Below are positions 6,378 through 14,551 of a stretch of DNA of 41,866 bases, one piece after another. The first letter of the stretch is position 1. Every line of letters begins with the position of its first letter. The position numbers and the translations under genes were made by a program. The notes below the pieces were generated by a model that saw nothing but the letters and a program-made list of their open reading frames with translations, was not told where the DNA came from and made no database searches. The stretch is from Clostridiales bacterium (lineage in GTDB: Bacteria > Bacillota > Clostridia > Christensenellales > CAG-138). The DNA lies in NCBI GenBank assembly GCA_015056105.1, contig SVGX01000008.1, forward strand, positions 1 to 41,866, in the 5' to 3' direction.

Positions 6378-9017
6378 TTATTTTCTTTCTCCGGTATCCT
6401 TTGCAGGACTGATGCGTGCTGCGTCACGGATACGGTGCTTCTCCGCATTCTGCATGTTGTATGCACGGACCATTTCGGCGATCTTCCCTTCCACGTCTTC
6501 CATCTCAAGCCGGAACGCGTTTGCGCTGATCCGCAGTGCGCCATGCCCGAGGATGATCATCTGTTCCAATGCATCGGATGTGGCAACGCGCACTTTACAG
6601 TGTTTGCCAAGGGCATAGGTGGTGCGTTCAATGTAAACATCTGCGGTTTCCGCTTCCTTTGTGTAAACGATATAAATCCCATTTCGCTGTTCCACGGAGC
6701 CGGGGTTGCCCTTTACCTTGTAAGCATCAAATACAAGGATCACCGTACAGTCGCGGAATGCCCTGTAATTTGCCAGAATGTCTTCGAGAAGCCCACGCGC
6801 CGCTGCCATATCTTCCTTGGCAAGGTCTTTCAGCTCATCCCAGGAGAATATAATGTTATAGCCATCCACAAGCAGATATTCCGGTTTTTCTTCCTGCGAC
6901 GCAATGCTGTAGCTGTCCTTCAGCGAGGGGCGGGAAGCGCTTTTTTGCTGCGGACGAAACGCGTGCGCGTCGGTTTTTCCGTAGGTGCGCTCAAAGATGG
7001 CGGTAAGTTCCTTATCGAGCGCTGCACCGTAACTGCGGCGGGCGGGAGCTCCCTGTTCCTGTGGGGCGGCTGCTTTTTCCGGCCTGAGACAGCTTTCAAG
7101 GTGCATGCGGGAAGGTACTTCGTTCCATTTGACGAGGGTACCTGCGCCATGACTGCAGAAAACGGAATCCGCAGGGTTTTCCGTATCGCGCTCAGGATCA
7201 TAGCCGATGGCGGCGATCACTCCCGCTGTGTTGCGGCAGGGCTCATACCCGCGCAGGGAGCAGGAAAGCTGTCCGAGTCCCCGGGTATATGCCGTGACTT
7301 CCCGCCAATAATCCTGCAGACCCGCTACCGGTGCGTAACCCGTCAGCAGTGTGATATCGTTCTGCATTTCCGGCGGATCCACGACAGCACCCATATTCTG
7401 AAGATCGTTGAGCGCGCGACCCGCATTCGCATGGGGCAGTTCAAGCCGAAAATCGTAAAAGGGTTCAAGCAGAAGGGAATCTGCCTGCATCAATCCCTGG
7501 CGCACAGCACGGTATGTGGCCTGCCGGAAATCGCCGCCCTCGGTATGTTTGAGGTGTGCCCGACCTGCCGCAAGGGTGATCCTGACATCTGTCAGCGGAG
7601 AGCCCGTCAGCACACCGGGATGCTCCCGTTCTTCAAGGTGGGTAAGTATGAGCCTCTGCCAGTTCAGATCGAGTATATCGGCGGAAACGCAAGAGGAGAT
7701 CTGTATGCCGCTGCCCCTTTCGCCGGGGGAAAGGATGAGGTGTACTTCCGCATAGTGGCGAAGCGGCTCAAAATGGCCGACACCTTCCACGGTATCGGAA
7801 ATGGTTTCCTTGTAAACGACTTTTCCCGTATCAAAGCGGACATCAAGACCGAAACGGTCCAAAATAAGCCGCTTCAGCACCTCAAGCTGCACCTGCCCCA
7901 TCAGCCGCACGTGGATCTCTTTCCATTGTTCGTTCCAAAGGATACGAAGCAGCGGGTCTTCTTCTTCAAGCTGTTTCAGCTTTGGAAGAACGGTATGGGG
8001 TTCTGTTCCTTCGGGCAGGATAAGCTTATAATTGAGCACAGGCTCAAGAAAGGCTCCGGCGGCATCCCGTTCAAAACCAAGCCCCTGTCCGGCATAGGTG
8101 GAGGAAAGGCCTGTGACCGCAACGATGGAACCCGCGGCTGCTGTATCCGGCGTTTCAAATTTTGCTCCGGAATAAAGGCGAAGCTGGTCAGCTTTTTCCT
8201 CAAACCGATTTCCGCCTTTTTTGAGGGAAAGCACCGTTTTGGGGCGAAGAGTGCCGCCGGTGATCTTCATCCATGTCAGACGTGTGTTTTTGCTGTCCCG
8301 GGAGATCTTGAATACCTTTGCGCCGAAAGCTTCGTTATATTGCGGGGAAGGGGCGAAAACATCAAGACCCTGCAGAAAGGGTTCTATACCTTCGAATTTC
8401 AGCGCAGCGCCGAAGTAGCAGGGGAAGATCTTTCTTTGTGCAATAAGCGCCGCTGCCTTTTTATCGGAAACCGTGTCGGTATCAAGGTATTCTTCAAAGG
8501 CGGCTTCATCCGCTGTGGCAAGCGCCTCATCGCGAAGGGACCGCGGTGCGGTAAAATCCACTACAGCACCGCTTAGCTGCTGCTGCAGCGCAGAAAGGAT
8601 CCGCTGCCTTTCAGCGCCTGCAAGATCCATCTTATTGACAAAGAGGAAGGTCGGCACATTGTAGCGGGAAAGCAGCTGCCAAAGCGTGCGAGTGTGCCCC
8701 TGCACACCATCTGTTCCGCTGATAACAAGAATGGCGCAATCTATTACCTGCAGTGCGCGCTCCATCTCTGCGGAAAAATCCACATGACCCGGGGTATCAA
8801 GCAGCGTTACTTCCCGGCTGGGAAGCTGCAGGACAGCTTGTTTGGAGAAAATAGTGATACCGCGCTCCCGCTCCTGTATATCGTTGTCCAGAAAGGCATT
8901 ACCGTGATCCACCCGGCCGGGTTTACGCAGCATGCCGCTAAAATAAAGCATGGCTTCGCTCAGCGTGGTCTTTCCGGCATCTACATGGGCCAGTATGCCA
9001 ATAACTGTCTTTTTCAT
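6378..9017 (-). CDS. TetM/EF-G-like ribosomal GTPase fused to a YacP/Rae1-type NYN endoribonuclease domain
   Basis: This 879-residue protein has two recognisable parts. Residues 1-640 are an EF-G-like translational GTPase closest to tetracycline-type ribosomal protection proteins: G1 AHVDAGKT (10-17), G2 RGIT (52-55), G3 DTPG (74-77), G4 NKMD (128-131), then domains II to V. After a linker of about 68 residues, residues 713-845 form an NYN (PIN-like) domain of the YacP/Rae1 type, with VDGYN (Asp718), FDAY (Asp764), EAETADVYIE (Asp793) and ATSDALEQ (Asp815), the expected acidic metal site. Rae1 of Bacillus cleaves mRNA at the ribosomal A site, and TetM-type factors also act there. A ribosome-clearing role is inference. 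I believe similar fusions occur in other Clostridia, often named tetracycline resistance proteins; resistance is not implied. Monocistronic, ATG start with a weak GGTGA site. Confidence 0.88.
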   Translation of the reverse strand: MKKTVIGILAHVDAGKTTLSEAMLYFSGMLRKPGRVDHGNAFLDNDIQERERGITIFSKQAVLQLPSREVTLLDTPGHVDFSAEMERALQVIDCAILVISGTDGVQGHTRTLWQLLSRYNVPTFLFVNKMDLAGAERQRILSALQQQLSGAVVDFTAPRSLRDEALATADEAAFEEYLDTDTVSDKKAAALIAQRKIFPCYFGAALKFEGIEPFLQGLDVFAPSPQYNEAFGAKVFKISRDSKNTRLTWMKITGGTLRPKTVLSLKKGGNRFEEKADQLRLYSGAKFETPDTAAAGSIVAVTGLSSTYAGQGLGFERDAAGAFLEPVLNYKLILPEGTEPHTVLPKLKQLEEEDPLLRILWNEQWKEIHVRLMGQVQLEVLKRLILDRFGLDVRFDTGKVVYKETISDTVEGVGHFEPLRHYAEVHLILSPGERGSGIQISSCVSADILDLNWQRLILTHLEEREHPGVLTGSPLTDVRITLAAGRAHLKHTEGGDFRQATYRAVRQGLMQADSLLLEPFYDFRLELPHANAGRALNDLQNMGAVVDPPEMQNDITLLTGYAPVAGLQDYWREVTAYTRGLGQLSCSLRGYEPCRNTAGVIAAIGYDPERDTENPADSVFCSHGAGTLVKWNEVPSRMHLESCLRPEKAAAPQEQGAPARRSYGAALDKELTAIFERTYGKTDAHAFRPQQKSASRPSLKDSYSIASQEEKPEYLLVDGYNIIFSWDELKDLAKEDMAAARGLLEDILANYRAFRDCTVILVFDAYKVKGNPGSVEQRNGIYIVYTKEAETADVYIERTTYALGKHCKVRVATSDALEQMIILGHGALRISANAFRLEMEDVEGKIAEMVRAYNMQNAEKHRIRDAARISPAKDTGERK

Positions 9018-9068
9018 CGTTTCACCGTATTTGAAGAATTATGTTTCGAATGAAAAACATGTGATTTT

Positions 9069-9097
9069 AGGATACAATGACAGTTGTATCGTGTCAA
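9069..9097 (-). promoter_or_regulatory. Promoter of the GTPase-NYN gene
   Basis: On the minus strand TTGACA (9097-9092) and TATCCT (9074-9069) are spaced 17 bp, with TG upstream of the -10. The start codon lies about 50 nt downstream. Confidence 0.8.
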
Positions 9098-9183
9098 GAA
9101 AGGCAGGAGGGAGGGCACCTTTGCAAATGAAAGAGGAGAATAAAAATGTGAAGAAAAAAACGATTTTAAAACGAAAAACCGTA

Positions 9184-9212
9184 TTGACATCATGTTTTTC
9201 ATCTTGTATAGT
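9184..9212 (+). promoter_or_regulatory. Promoter of the etfBA-oxidase operon
   Basis: A perfect -35 TTGACA (9184-9189) and -10 TATAGT (9207-9212) are spaced 17 bp, with an extended TTG. The leader to etfB is about 215 nt. A second, weaker promoter (TTCCAA-18-TATACT) may lie some 85 bp downstream. Confidence 0.8.
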
Positions 9213-9221
9213 GGACACAAG

Positions 9222-9232
9222 TGGTTAGACCA
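9222..9232. promoter_or_regulatory. Putative GntR/FadR-type operator 1
   Basis: TGGTTAGACCA has perfect TGGT/ACCA arms around three bases, matching the T-N-G-T-N3-A-C-N-A pattern of FadR-subfamily operators. It sits at about +3 relative to the predicted start, a position suited to repression. The candidate regulator is the FadR-type protein at 19582. Confidence 0.55.
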
Positions 9233-9404
9233 TATTGTGGAAATCGACTATTTACCTAAAATTTTCATTCCAATCAGTTTCTTATTACAACTATACTATA
9301 ACTGCATTATTGTTGCTGTTACAGGGCGAATTTCCGAAAAACAGCTGAAAACGGCTTGTGTTAAGCTATCCTAAAAAGGTCTACATCTATTTTCATATCC
9401 AAAA

Positions 9405-9415
9405 TGGCTGGACCA
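9405..9415. promoter_or_regulatory. Putative GntR/FadR-type operator 2 (imperfect)
   Basis: TGGCTGGACCA differs from a perfect TGGT-N3-ACCA site at one arm position, and is flanked by AAAA and ATTTT. It lies 20 bp before the etfB start codon. It is listed as a possible second site because it resembles operator 1. Confidence 0.35.
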
Positions 9416-9434
9416 ATTTTAACGAGGGATAAAG

Positions 9435-10226
9435 ATGATCAAAATAATCGTTTGCATGAAACAAGTGCCGGGAACGAATAAAGTTGCACTTGATCCCGTT
9501 ACCGGTAACATGAAGCGTGACGGTACGCGCGGAAAACTGAACCCCTTTGACCTGTTTGCGGTGGAAGAGGCGCTGCAGCTGCGCGAGAAGTTCGGCGGGC
9601 ATGTGACGGTTCTTTCCATGGGGCCGCTGCAGGCAGAATCTTCTTTAAAAGAAGCATTGTATATGGGCGCTGATGAGGCATATCTTGTTTCTGACAGAGC
9701 ACTTGGCGGTTCCGATGTTCTGGCGACCAGCAAAGCTTTGAGCGAAGCGGTAAAAGCCATCGGTATGCCGGACCTGATCCTCTGCGGCAAGCAGACGACG
9801 GATGGCGATACCGCGCAGGTCGGCCCCGAAATGGCAGAGATGCTGGGCATTCCCCATGTTTCCAACGCGACAGCTTTTGCAGACGGCGGGGAAGGGGCAA
9901 TGCTTGTGACCACAACGCTGGAGCGGAGCGAATGCACGTATTCCATCAAGCTGCCGTTCCTTGCTTCCGTGGAAAAGGATATGAACATGCCGCGGCTTCC
10001 CTCGTATAAGCGGATGAAAGCGCTTTCGGAATATGAGGTAAATGTACTTTCCCTTGCAGATCTTCAGGATAAAGACCCGCAGCATTACGGAACAAACGGT
10101 TCCGCCACCAGCGTGGAACGGGTGTTTGCACCGGAGCATGACAAAGAACGCAGTTTCTTCCGCGGCACTGCCCGGGAAGCCGCCGAAGCGCTTTCCGGTC
10201 TGCTTGCGAAAGAAAAGATCATATAA
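9435..10226 (+). CDS. etfB: Electron transfer flavoprotein beta subunit
   Basis: A 263-residue EtfB. The N-terminal MIKIIVCMKQVPG, the segment NPFDLFAVEEALQLRE and the nucleotide-binding stretch CGKQTTDGDTAQVGPE are all typical. In confurcating ETFs the beta subunit holds the flavin that splits or joins electron pairs between NAD(H), ferredoxin and a partner dehydrogenase. That this one is of the confurcating class is inferred from its partners: an EtfA with a ferredoxin domain and a GlcD/LctD-like oxidase directly downstream. Start ATG at 9435 follows a GAGGGAT site. The gene is 30 bp upstream of etfA. Confidence 0.93.
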   Translation: MIKIIVCMKQVPGTNKVALDPVTGNMKRDGTRGKLNPFDLFAVEEALQLREKFGGHVTVLSMGPLQAESSLKEALYMGADEAYLVSDRALGGSDVLATSKALSEAVKAIGMPDLILCGKQTTDGDTAQVGPEMAEMLGIPHVSNATAFADGGEGAMLVTTTLERSECTYSIKLPFLASVEKDMNMPRLPSYKRMKALSEYEVNVLSLADLQDKDPQHYGTNGSATSVERVFAPEHDKERSFFRGTAREAAEALSGLLAKEKII

Positions 10227-10256
10227 TCGTTTGATACAGGAAGGAGTGCAGTACAC

Positions 10257-11453
10257 TTGATCCGGATTGATCAAACCAAAATCACACAGGATGCGGCAAA
10301 GATACTGATTGAGATCTGCCCCTTCGCCGCTATTTCGCAGGATGAGCAGGGTATGCTCGTTATCGGGGAAGGATGCCGTCTTTGCAAACAGTGTCTCAAA
10401 GCGGATCCTGTTGGGGCGCTTTCCCTTGAAATTGCAGAGAAAAAGCCCGATGATACTGGCGATTGGTTCGGGATCACCGTTGTGGCGGAATTTCTGGGCG
10501 GGGCACTTCATCCTGTAACGCTGGAACTTCTTGGGAAAGCCAGAGAGCTTTCCGACGGCAGGATGCCCATCAGCGTGATCCTCATAGGAAACAAAACGGC
10601 GGAAGCTGTTAAAACACTTTCAAAATATGGCGCGAATGATGTGTTTGTTTACGATGATAAGGCGCTATTTGCCTTTGAACCTTTGCGCTTCACCGCTTGT
10701 GCCGAAGATGCGATTCGCCGTATCCGCCCCGCAGTGGTGATGATCGGCGCAACCATTGCGGGACGTTCTCTTGCCCCCAGGCTTGCTGCCCGGTTTCAAA
10801 CAGGCCTTACGGCGGATTGTACTTTGCTTGAAATGCGTGAGAACGGCGAGCTTCTGCAGACGAGACCCGCTTTTGGCGGTAACGTGATGGCTTCCATTGT
10901 TACTCGCACCCGGCCACAGATGTGCACGGTGCGCTACAGAGTGTTCGATGCGCCCGAAAAAGCGTGCGATACCGTTTGCCGTGTTACACATATGCCACTG
11001 CCGCCATTTGGGGATGCGGTCGAGATCATCAGCGCTTCCGACAAAAATGCGGAGAAGGATCTGAGCGAAGCGGATGCTATTGTGGCTGTCGGCCGCGGCT
11101 GCGCTTCAAGAAAGAACATTGAGGATGCGCAGAAGCTTGCTTCGCTCCTCGGCGCGCGGCTTGGCTGCACAAGGCCCATGGTGGAAGCAGGGCACTTCGA
11201 TGTAAAGCATCAGATCGGCCTTTCGGGGAGAACGGTAAAACCGAAATACCTTATCGCCCTCGGCATATCCGGTTCTGTGCAGTTTGCGGCGGGCATGCAG
11301 GGGACAGAGCTGATCATTGCCGTCAATAACGATCCGGAAGCTGCGATCTTCAAGATCGCACATATGGGTTATTGCTGCGATGTGGGCGAGTTCCTGCCCC
11401 ATCTGATCGAAGAGATTGAACGATACAAGGCAAAGGGGGCGGAGGAAGCATGA
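10257..11453 (+). CDS. etfA: Electron transfer flavoprotein alpha subunit with N-terminal one-cluster ferredoxin domain
   Basis: A 398-residue EtfA that starts at TTG, with AAGGAG ten bases upstream. Residues 1-60 form a small ferredoxin-like domain: Cys21 in ICPFAAI plus C-x2-C-x2-C (Cys40, 43, 46) provide four ligands for one [4Fe-4S] cluster. The ETF alpha core follows from about residue 70, ending in the FAD-binding half with GRGCASRKNIEDA, QIGLSGRTVKPKY and GISGSVQFAAGM. The last motif normally reads QH-x-AG, so His is replaced by Phe here, and NKDPEA reads NNDPEA. This arrangement resembles the EtfA of electron-confurcating lactate dehydrogenase complexes. It overlaps the oxidase gene by 4 bp (ATGA). 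Confidence 0.92.
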   Translation: MIRIDQTKITQDAAKILIEICPFAAISQDEQGMLVIGEGCRLCKQCLKADPVGALSLEIAEKKPDDTGDWFGITVVAEFLGGALHPVTLELLGKARELSDGRMPISVILIGNKTAEAVKTLSKYGANDVFVYDDKALFAFEPLRFTACAEDAIRRIRPAVVMIGATIAGRSLAPRLAARFQTGLTADCTLLEMRENGELLQTRPAFGGNVMASIVTRTRPQMCTVRYRVFDAPEKACDTVCRVTHMPLPPFGDAVEIISASDKNAEKDLSEADAIVAVGRGCASRKNIEDAQKLASLLGARLGCTRPMVEAGHFDVKHQIGLSGRTVKPKYLIALGISGSVQFAAGMQGTELIIAVNNDPEAAIFKIAHMGYCCDVGEFLPHLIEEIERYKAKGAEEA

Positions 11454-12850
11454 AGCACATTACAGAAACCGACCGTTCTCAGTTTTATGCTATCGTAGGA
11501 GAACAGCGCGCACTGTTCGGAAACGAGATCAGCGAAGACTATTCCCACGACGAGCTTGAAGGCGTACACTGCATGCCGGAAGGGCTGATCAAAGTCCGCA
11601 CGGCGGAAGAAGTTTCTGCGGTACTTGCCTACTGCAATGAAAGGCGTATTCCCGTTGTGACCCGCGGCAGCGGTACGGGACTTGTGGGTGCTGCGGTCGC
11701 CGTAACTGGTGGGATCATCCTTGATATGACCGCCATGAACCGCATCAAGAGCCTTGATGAGACCAACATGACTGTCACCGTGGAGCCGGGCGTTCTTCTG
11801 ATGGAACTTGCGGCATTCGCGGATGAACACGGCTTCCTGTATCCGCCGGATCCCGGCGAAAAGACCGCCACCATCGGCGGCAACATCAGCACCAATGCAG
11901 GCGGTATGCGCGCTGTGAAATACGGCGTTACAAGGGATTATGTGATGTCCCTTACCTGCGTTCTTGCGGATGGCAGCATTGAGACTTTCGGTGCGGCCAC
12001 TGTAAAAAACAGCAGCGGCTACAGCCTGAAGGACCTGATCATCGGTTCGGAAGGCACCCTTTGCGTGATCGTGGAAGCGACGCTGCGCCTTGTGCCGAAG
12101 CCTGCTGCTACCGTCAGCGTTCTTGCGGGATTCGATACCTTTGCAAATGCGGTCGCGGCGGTGCCGAAGATCATTTGCTCCGGCACGGGTCCCACAGCGG
12201 TGGAATTCCTGACGCGAAGGGCGATCTCCCTGACGGAAGAATATCTCGGCCGGCTTTTTCCGAAGTTCCCCGGTGAGGCGGCGCTGCTTCTCACTTATGA
12301 CGGCAGCAGCGAGCGCGATGTGATGGAGCGTATCGAACAGTCTGCGGAGATCTGTATTGGCGAAAATGCTATCGATTGTTACATCGTTGATACGGAAGAG
12401 CGTTCCGGTGCGGTATGGAAGGCCCGCGGCGCGTTCCTTGAAGCCATCAAGGCTTCCGCCGGGCAGCTGGACGAATGCGATGTAGTGGTGCCCCGGGCGA
12501 ATATTGAAGCGTTTGTAGCGAAGCTTATGCCCATTTCCGAGGAAAGCGGCCTCCGCATCGAATACTTCGGCCACGCGGGCGATGGGAATTTGCATGTTTA
12601 CCTTTGCAGGGATGGTGTGGAACAGGAAAAATGGGATAAGGGTCTCGCTTCCGGCTTCGATGCCATGTACGAATACGCAAAGGAGCTTGGCGGCATGGTA
12701 TCCGGCGAACATGGCATCGGCTTTGTAAAGCGTCATGCGCTTAAAAGCCGTATCGGTGAAAAACAGATCAGCCTGATGGCGGGCATCAAACATGTCTTTG
12801 ATCCAAACGGGATCCTCAATCCCGGCAAGGTCTGCACAGAGACCGAATAA
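11450..12850 (+). CDS. FAD-linked 2-hydroxyacid dehydrogenase, GlcD/LctD-like
   Basis: A 466-residue oxidase of the FAD-binding PCMH type. The pyrophosphate-binding region reads VVTRGSGTGLVGAAVAVTGG and GGNISTNAGGMRAVKYG. The C-terminal half has FGHAGDGNLHV, whose His would help bind the metal and substrate, and SGEHGIGFVK. Family members oxidise D-lactate, glycolate or other 2-hydroxyacids. With EtfB and EtfA in the same operon it matches the LctBCD type, in which lactate oxidation by NAD+ is driven by simultaneous ferredoxin oxidation. No lactate permease or racemase follows, so the substrate is open; a 2-hydroxyacid from amino-acid breakdown is possible. Start overlaps etfA. Confidence 0.9.
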   Translation: MKHITETDRSQFYAIVGEQRALFGNEISEDYSHDELEGVHCMPEGLIKVRTAEEVSAVLAYCNERRIPVVTRGSGTGLVGAAVAVTGGIILDMTAMNRIKSLDETNMTVTVEPGVLLMELAAFADEHGFLYPPDPGEKTATIGGNISTNAGGMRAVKYGVTRDYVMSLTCVLADGSIETFGAATVKNSSGYSLKDLIIGSEGTLCVIVEATLRLVPKPAATVSVLAGFDTFANAVAAVPKIICSGTGPTAVEFLTRRAISLTEEYLGRLFPKFPGEAALLLTYDGSSERDVMERIEQSAEICIGENAIDCYIVDTEERSGAVWKARGAFLEAIKASAGQLDECDVVVPRANIEAFVAKLMPISEESGLRIEYFGHAGDGNLHVYLCRDGVEQEKWDKGLASGFDAMYEYAKELGGMVSGEHGIGFVKRHALKSRIGEKQISLMAGIKHVFDPNGILNPGKVCTETE

Positions 12851-12927
12851 TATCGATTCCGAAACCTGTTCATATTCACAGTATCCATTTATAAAAATGT
12901 TTTTAAAAATCGATACGGTTTTTAAAA
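12851..12927 (+). promoter_or_regulatory. Intergenic region before dppA with repeats
   Basis: TATCGATT (12851-12858) and AATCGATA (12908-12915) form an inverted repeat with a 49-nt loop, followed by CGGTTTTT, a possible weak terminator. GTTTTTAAAA occurs twice (12899 and 12918, 19 bp apart), reminiscent of a regulator site. An AT-rich TATAAA lies at about 12890. No confident promoter can be called. Confidence 0.3.
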
Positions 12928-12952
12928 TAACAAAAAACAAGGAGGAACCACA

Positions 12953-14464
12953 ATGAAAAAGACGATTGCTCTCTTGGTAATTCTTGCTATGGCACTGGGC
13001 ACGATGTTCGGCTGCCAGCAGAATGCTGCCGACGCGGGAAAAGTGCTCAACTATTGCCTTGATGGCGATATCAACAGCCCCGACCCCAACTTCCGCACTC
13101 TGACTGCAGAACACAATCTCTACAGGCAGATCTACGAACCTCTTTATTTCGTAAACCATGACAGCGGCGAAATGGAACCCCGCCTTGCGGAAAGCTACAC
13201 CATTTCCGAAGACGGCTTGACTTACACCTTCAAGATCAAGGAAGGCGTCAAGTTCCATAACGGCACCGAAGTGACCGCTGAAGACGTTGCCTTCACCGTA
13301 CAGCAGGCTGCGGCTTCCACTTACATCGGCACCACCGTTGCCAACTTTGACAGCGCTTCTGCGCCCGACAAGTACACTGCCGAGATTAAGCTGACCGCTC
13401 CCTACGCTTCCTTCCTTGAGAACGTTGTTCAGCTTTACATCCTCCCCAAGGCTTACTATGAAGAAGTTGGTGCGGAAGGCTTCGCCGAGAAGCCCATCGG
13501 CTGCGGTGCCTACGAGTGGGTAGAGCGCGTAGTCGGTAGCTCCATCACCCTCAAGGCGTTTGAAGATTACTATCGCGGCGTTGCTCCCATCAAGGATGTT
13601 GTGATGCGCATCTTCAGCGACAACACCGCTTCCGCCGTTGCGCTTGAGACCGGTGAAGTCAACATCATGGATATCAGCACCGCGAACTATGAGAAGTTCA
13701 GCGCAATGGATACCGTTACCATCTTCCAGACCCAGTCCCCCCATATCACCTGCGTCCACATGAACACCGAAGTTGCGCCTTTTGACAACCCGCTCGTTCG
13801 TCAGGCTGTCAACTACTGCGTAGACCGCGCCTTCATGGTGGAAGTTGCTGTCGACGGCCTTGGCGTTGAATCCTCCAACATCATCAGCCCCATGATGCTC
13901 GGCTATGATGAGACTGCCGTCACCTATGACTACAACCTCGAAAAGGCCAAGGAACTCATCGCCCAGTCCGGCATCTCCGTTCCCATGGATATCGGCAAGA
14001 TCGGCGGTACTTCTTTCGGTGAGAAGATCGCTCCCATCCTTCAGGAGAACCTGGCTGCCATCGGCCTCAACGCTGAGATCGAGATCACCGACAGCTTCAT
14101 CGATGACGCCTGCAAGGGCAACTACAGCATCGGCATCATGGGCCTCGTTGTTTACAACGGCGTTGCCTGGGATATGGACGCTTACAGCATCCTCTTCGAT
14201 TCCGACGCCATCGATGCCTTCAACCTCCCCCGCATCAACAACGCCCGTATCGATGAACTCTTCGAGCTTGGCCGCAGCGCCACCAGCGAAGATGAGCGCA
14301 TCGAGTACTACAAGGAACTCAACCGCCTTGTTCAGGAAGATTCCGGCTGGGTCATGCTCTATCATCGCTACACCAACATCGGCTGCACCAGCGATCTTAA
14401 CATGACTCTGCATTCTCCCAACGTTGTTTACTTCTACGAGTGCTCCTGGAAAACTGCCGAATAA
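12953..14464 (+). CDS. dppA: Peptide ABC transporter substrate-binding lipoprotein (DppA/OppA family)
   Basis: A 503-residue SBP_bac_5 family protein. The signal peptide ends at Cys21 (MFGC), so the mature protein is a lipoprotein on the outer face of the membrane. LAESYTISEDGLTYTFKIKEGVKFHNGTEVTAEDV near residue 75 onward is the family signature, and the C-terminal NRLVQEDSGWVMLYHRY is also typical. It would capture peptides and pass them to DppBC. AAGGAGG stands seven bases before the ATG. Codon use is heavily biased to C-ending codons, suggesting very high expression relative to the permease genes. A 17-bp hairpin separates it from the next gene. Confidence 0.93.
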   Translation: MKKTIALLVILAMALGTMFGCQQNAADAGKVLNYCLDGDINSPDPNFRTLTAEHNLYRQIYEPLYFVNHDSGEMEPRLAESYTISEDGLTYTFKIKEGVKFHNGTEVTAEDVAFTVQQAAASTYIGTTVANFDSASAPDKYTAEIKLTAPYASFLENVVQLYILPKAYYEEVGAEGFAEKPIGCGAYEWVERVVGSSITLKAFEDYYRGVAPIKDVVMRIFSDNTASAVALETGEVNIMDISTANYEKFSAMDTVTIFQTQSPHITCVHMNTEVAPFDNPLVRQAVNYCVDRAFMVEVAVDGLGVESSNIISPMMLGYDETAVTYDYNLEKAKELIAQSGISVPMDIGKIGGTSFGEKIAPILQENLAAIGLNAEIEITDSFIDDACKGNYSIGIMGLVVYNGVAWDMDAYSILFDSDAIDAFNLPRINNARIDELFELGRSATSEDERIEYYKELNRLVQEDSGWVMLYHRYTNIGCTSDLNMTLHSPNVVYFYECSWKTAE

Positions 14465-14491
14465 CACTTAAATTGCAGACCTAACCTTATT

Positions 14492-14531
14492 GCCTTCGGC
14501 CCTCCGGAGGAACATCCGGAGGGCCGAAGGC
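14492..14531 (+). other. 17-bp perfect hairpin between dppA and the peptidase gene
   Basis: GCCTTCGGCCCTCCGGA (14492-14508) pairs with its exact complement (14515-14531) around loop GGAACA. No T-run follows, so it is more likely an mRNA stabiliser or partial terminator at the end of dppA than a full terminator. Confidence 0.75.
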
Positions 14532-14551
14532 CCGATATTATGGAGGCTAAT

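Noticed and set aside
6435-8576. 713-residue plus-strand ORF opposite the GTPase-NYN gene
   Set aside because: The minus strand encodes intact GTPase and NYN motifs, and the plus ORF has no ribosome binding site or recognisable domain.
6378-9017. Tetracycline resistance gene
   Set aside because: Similarity to TetM-type factors is clear, but the C-terminal NYN fusion and chromosomal context do not support calling it a resistance determinant.
11369-14467. 1032-residue antisense ORF opposite the oxidase and dppA genes
   Set aside because: It is the shadow of two strongly recognised, codon-biased genes. It has no start context or family resemblance.
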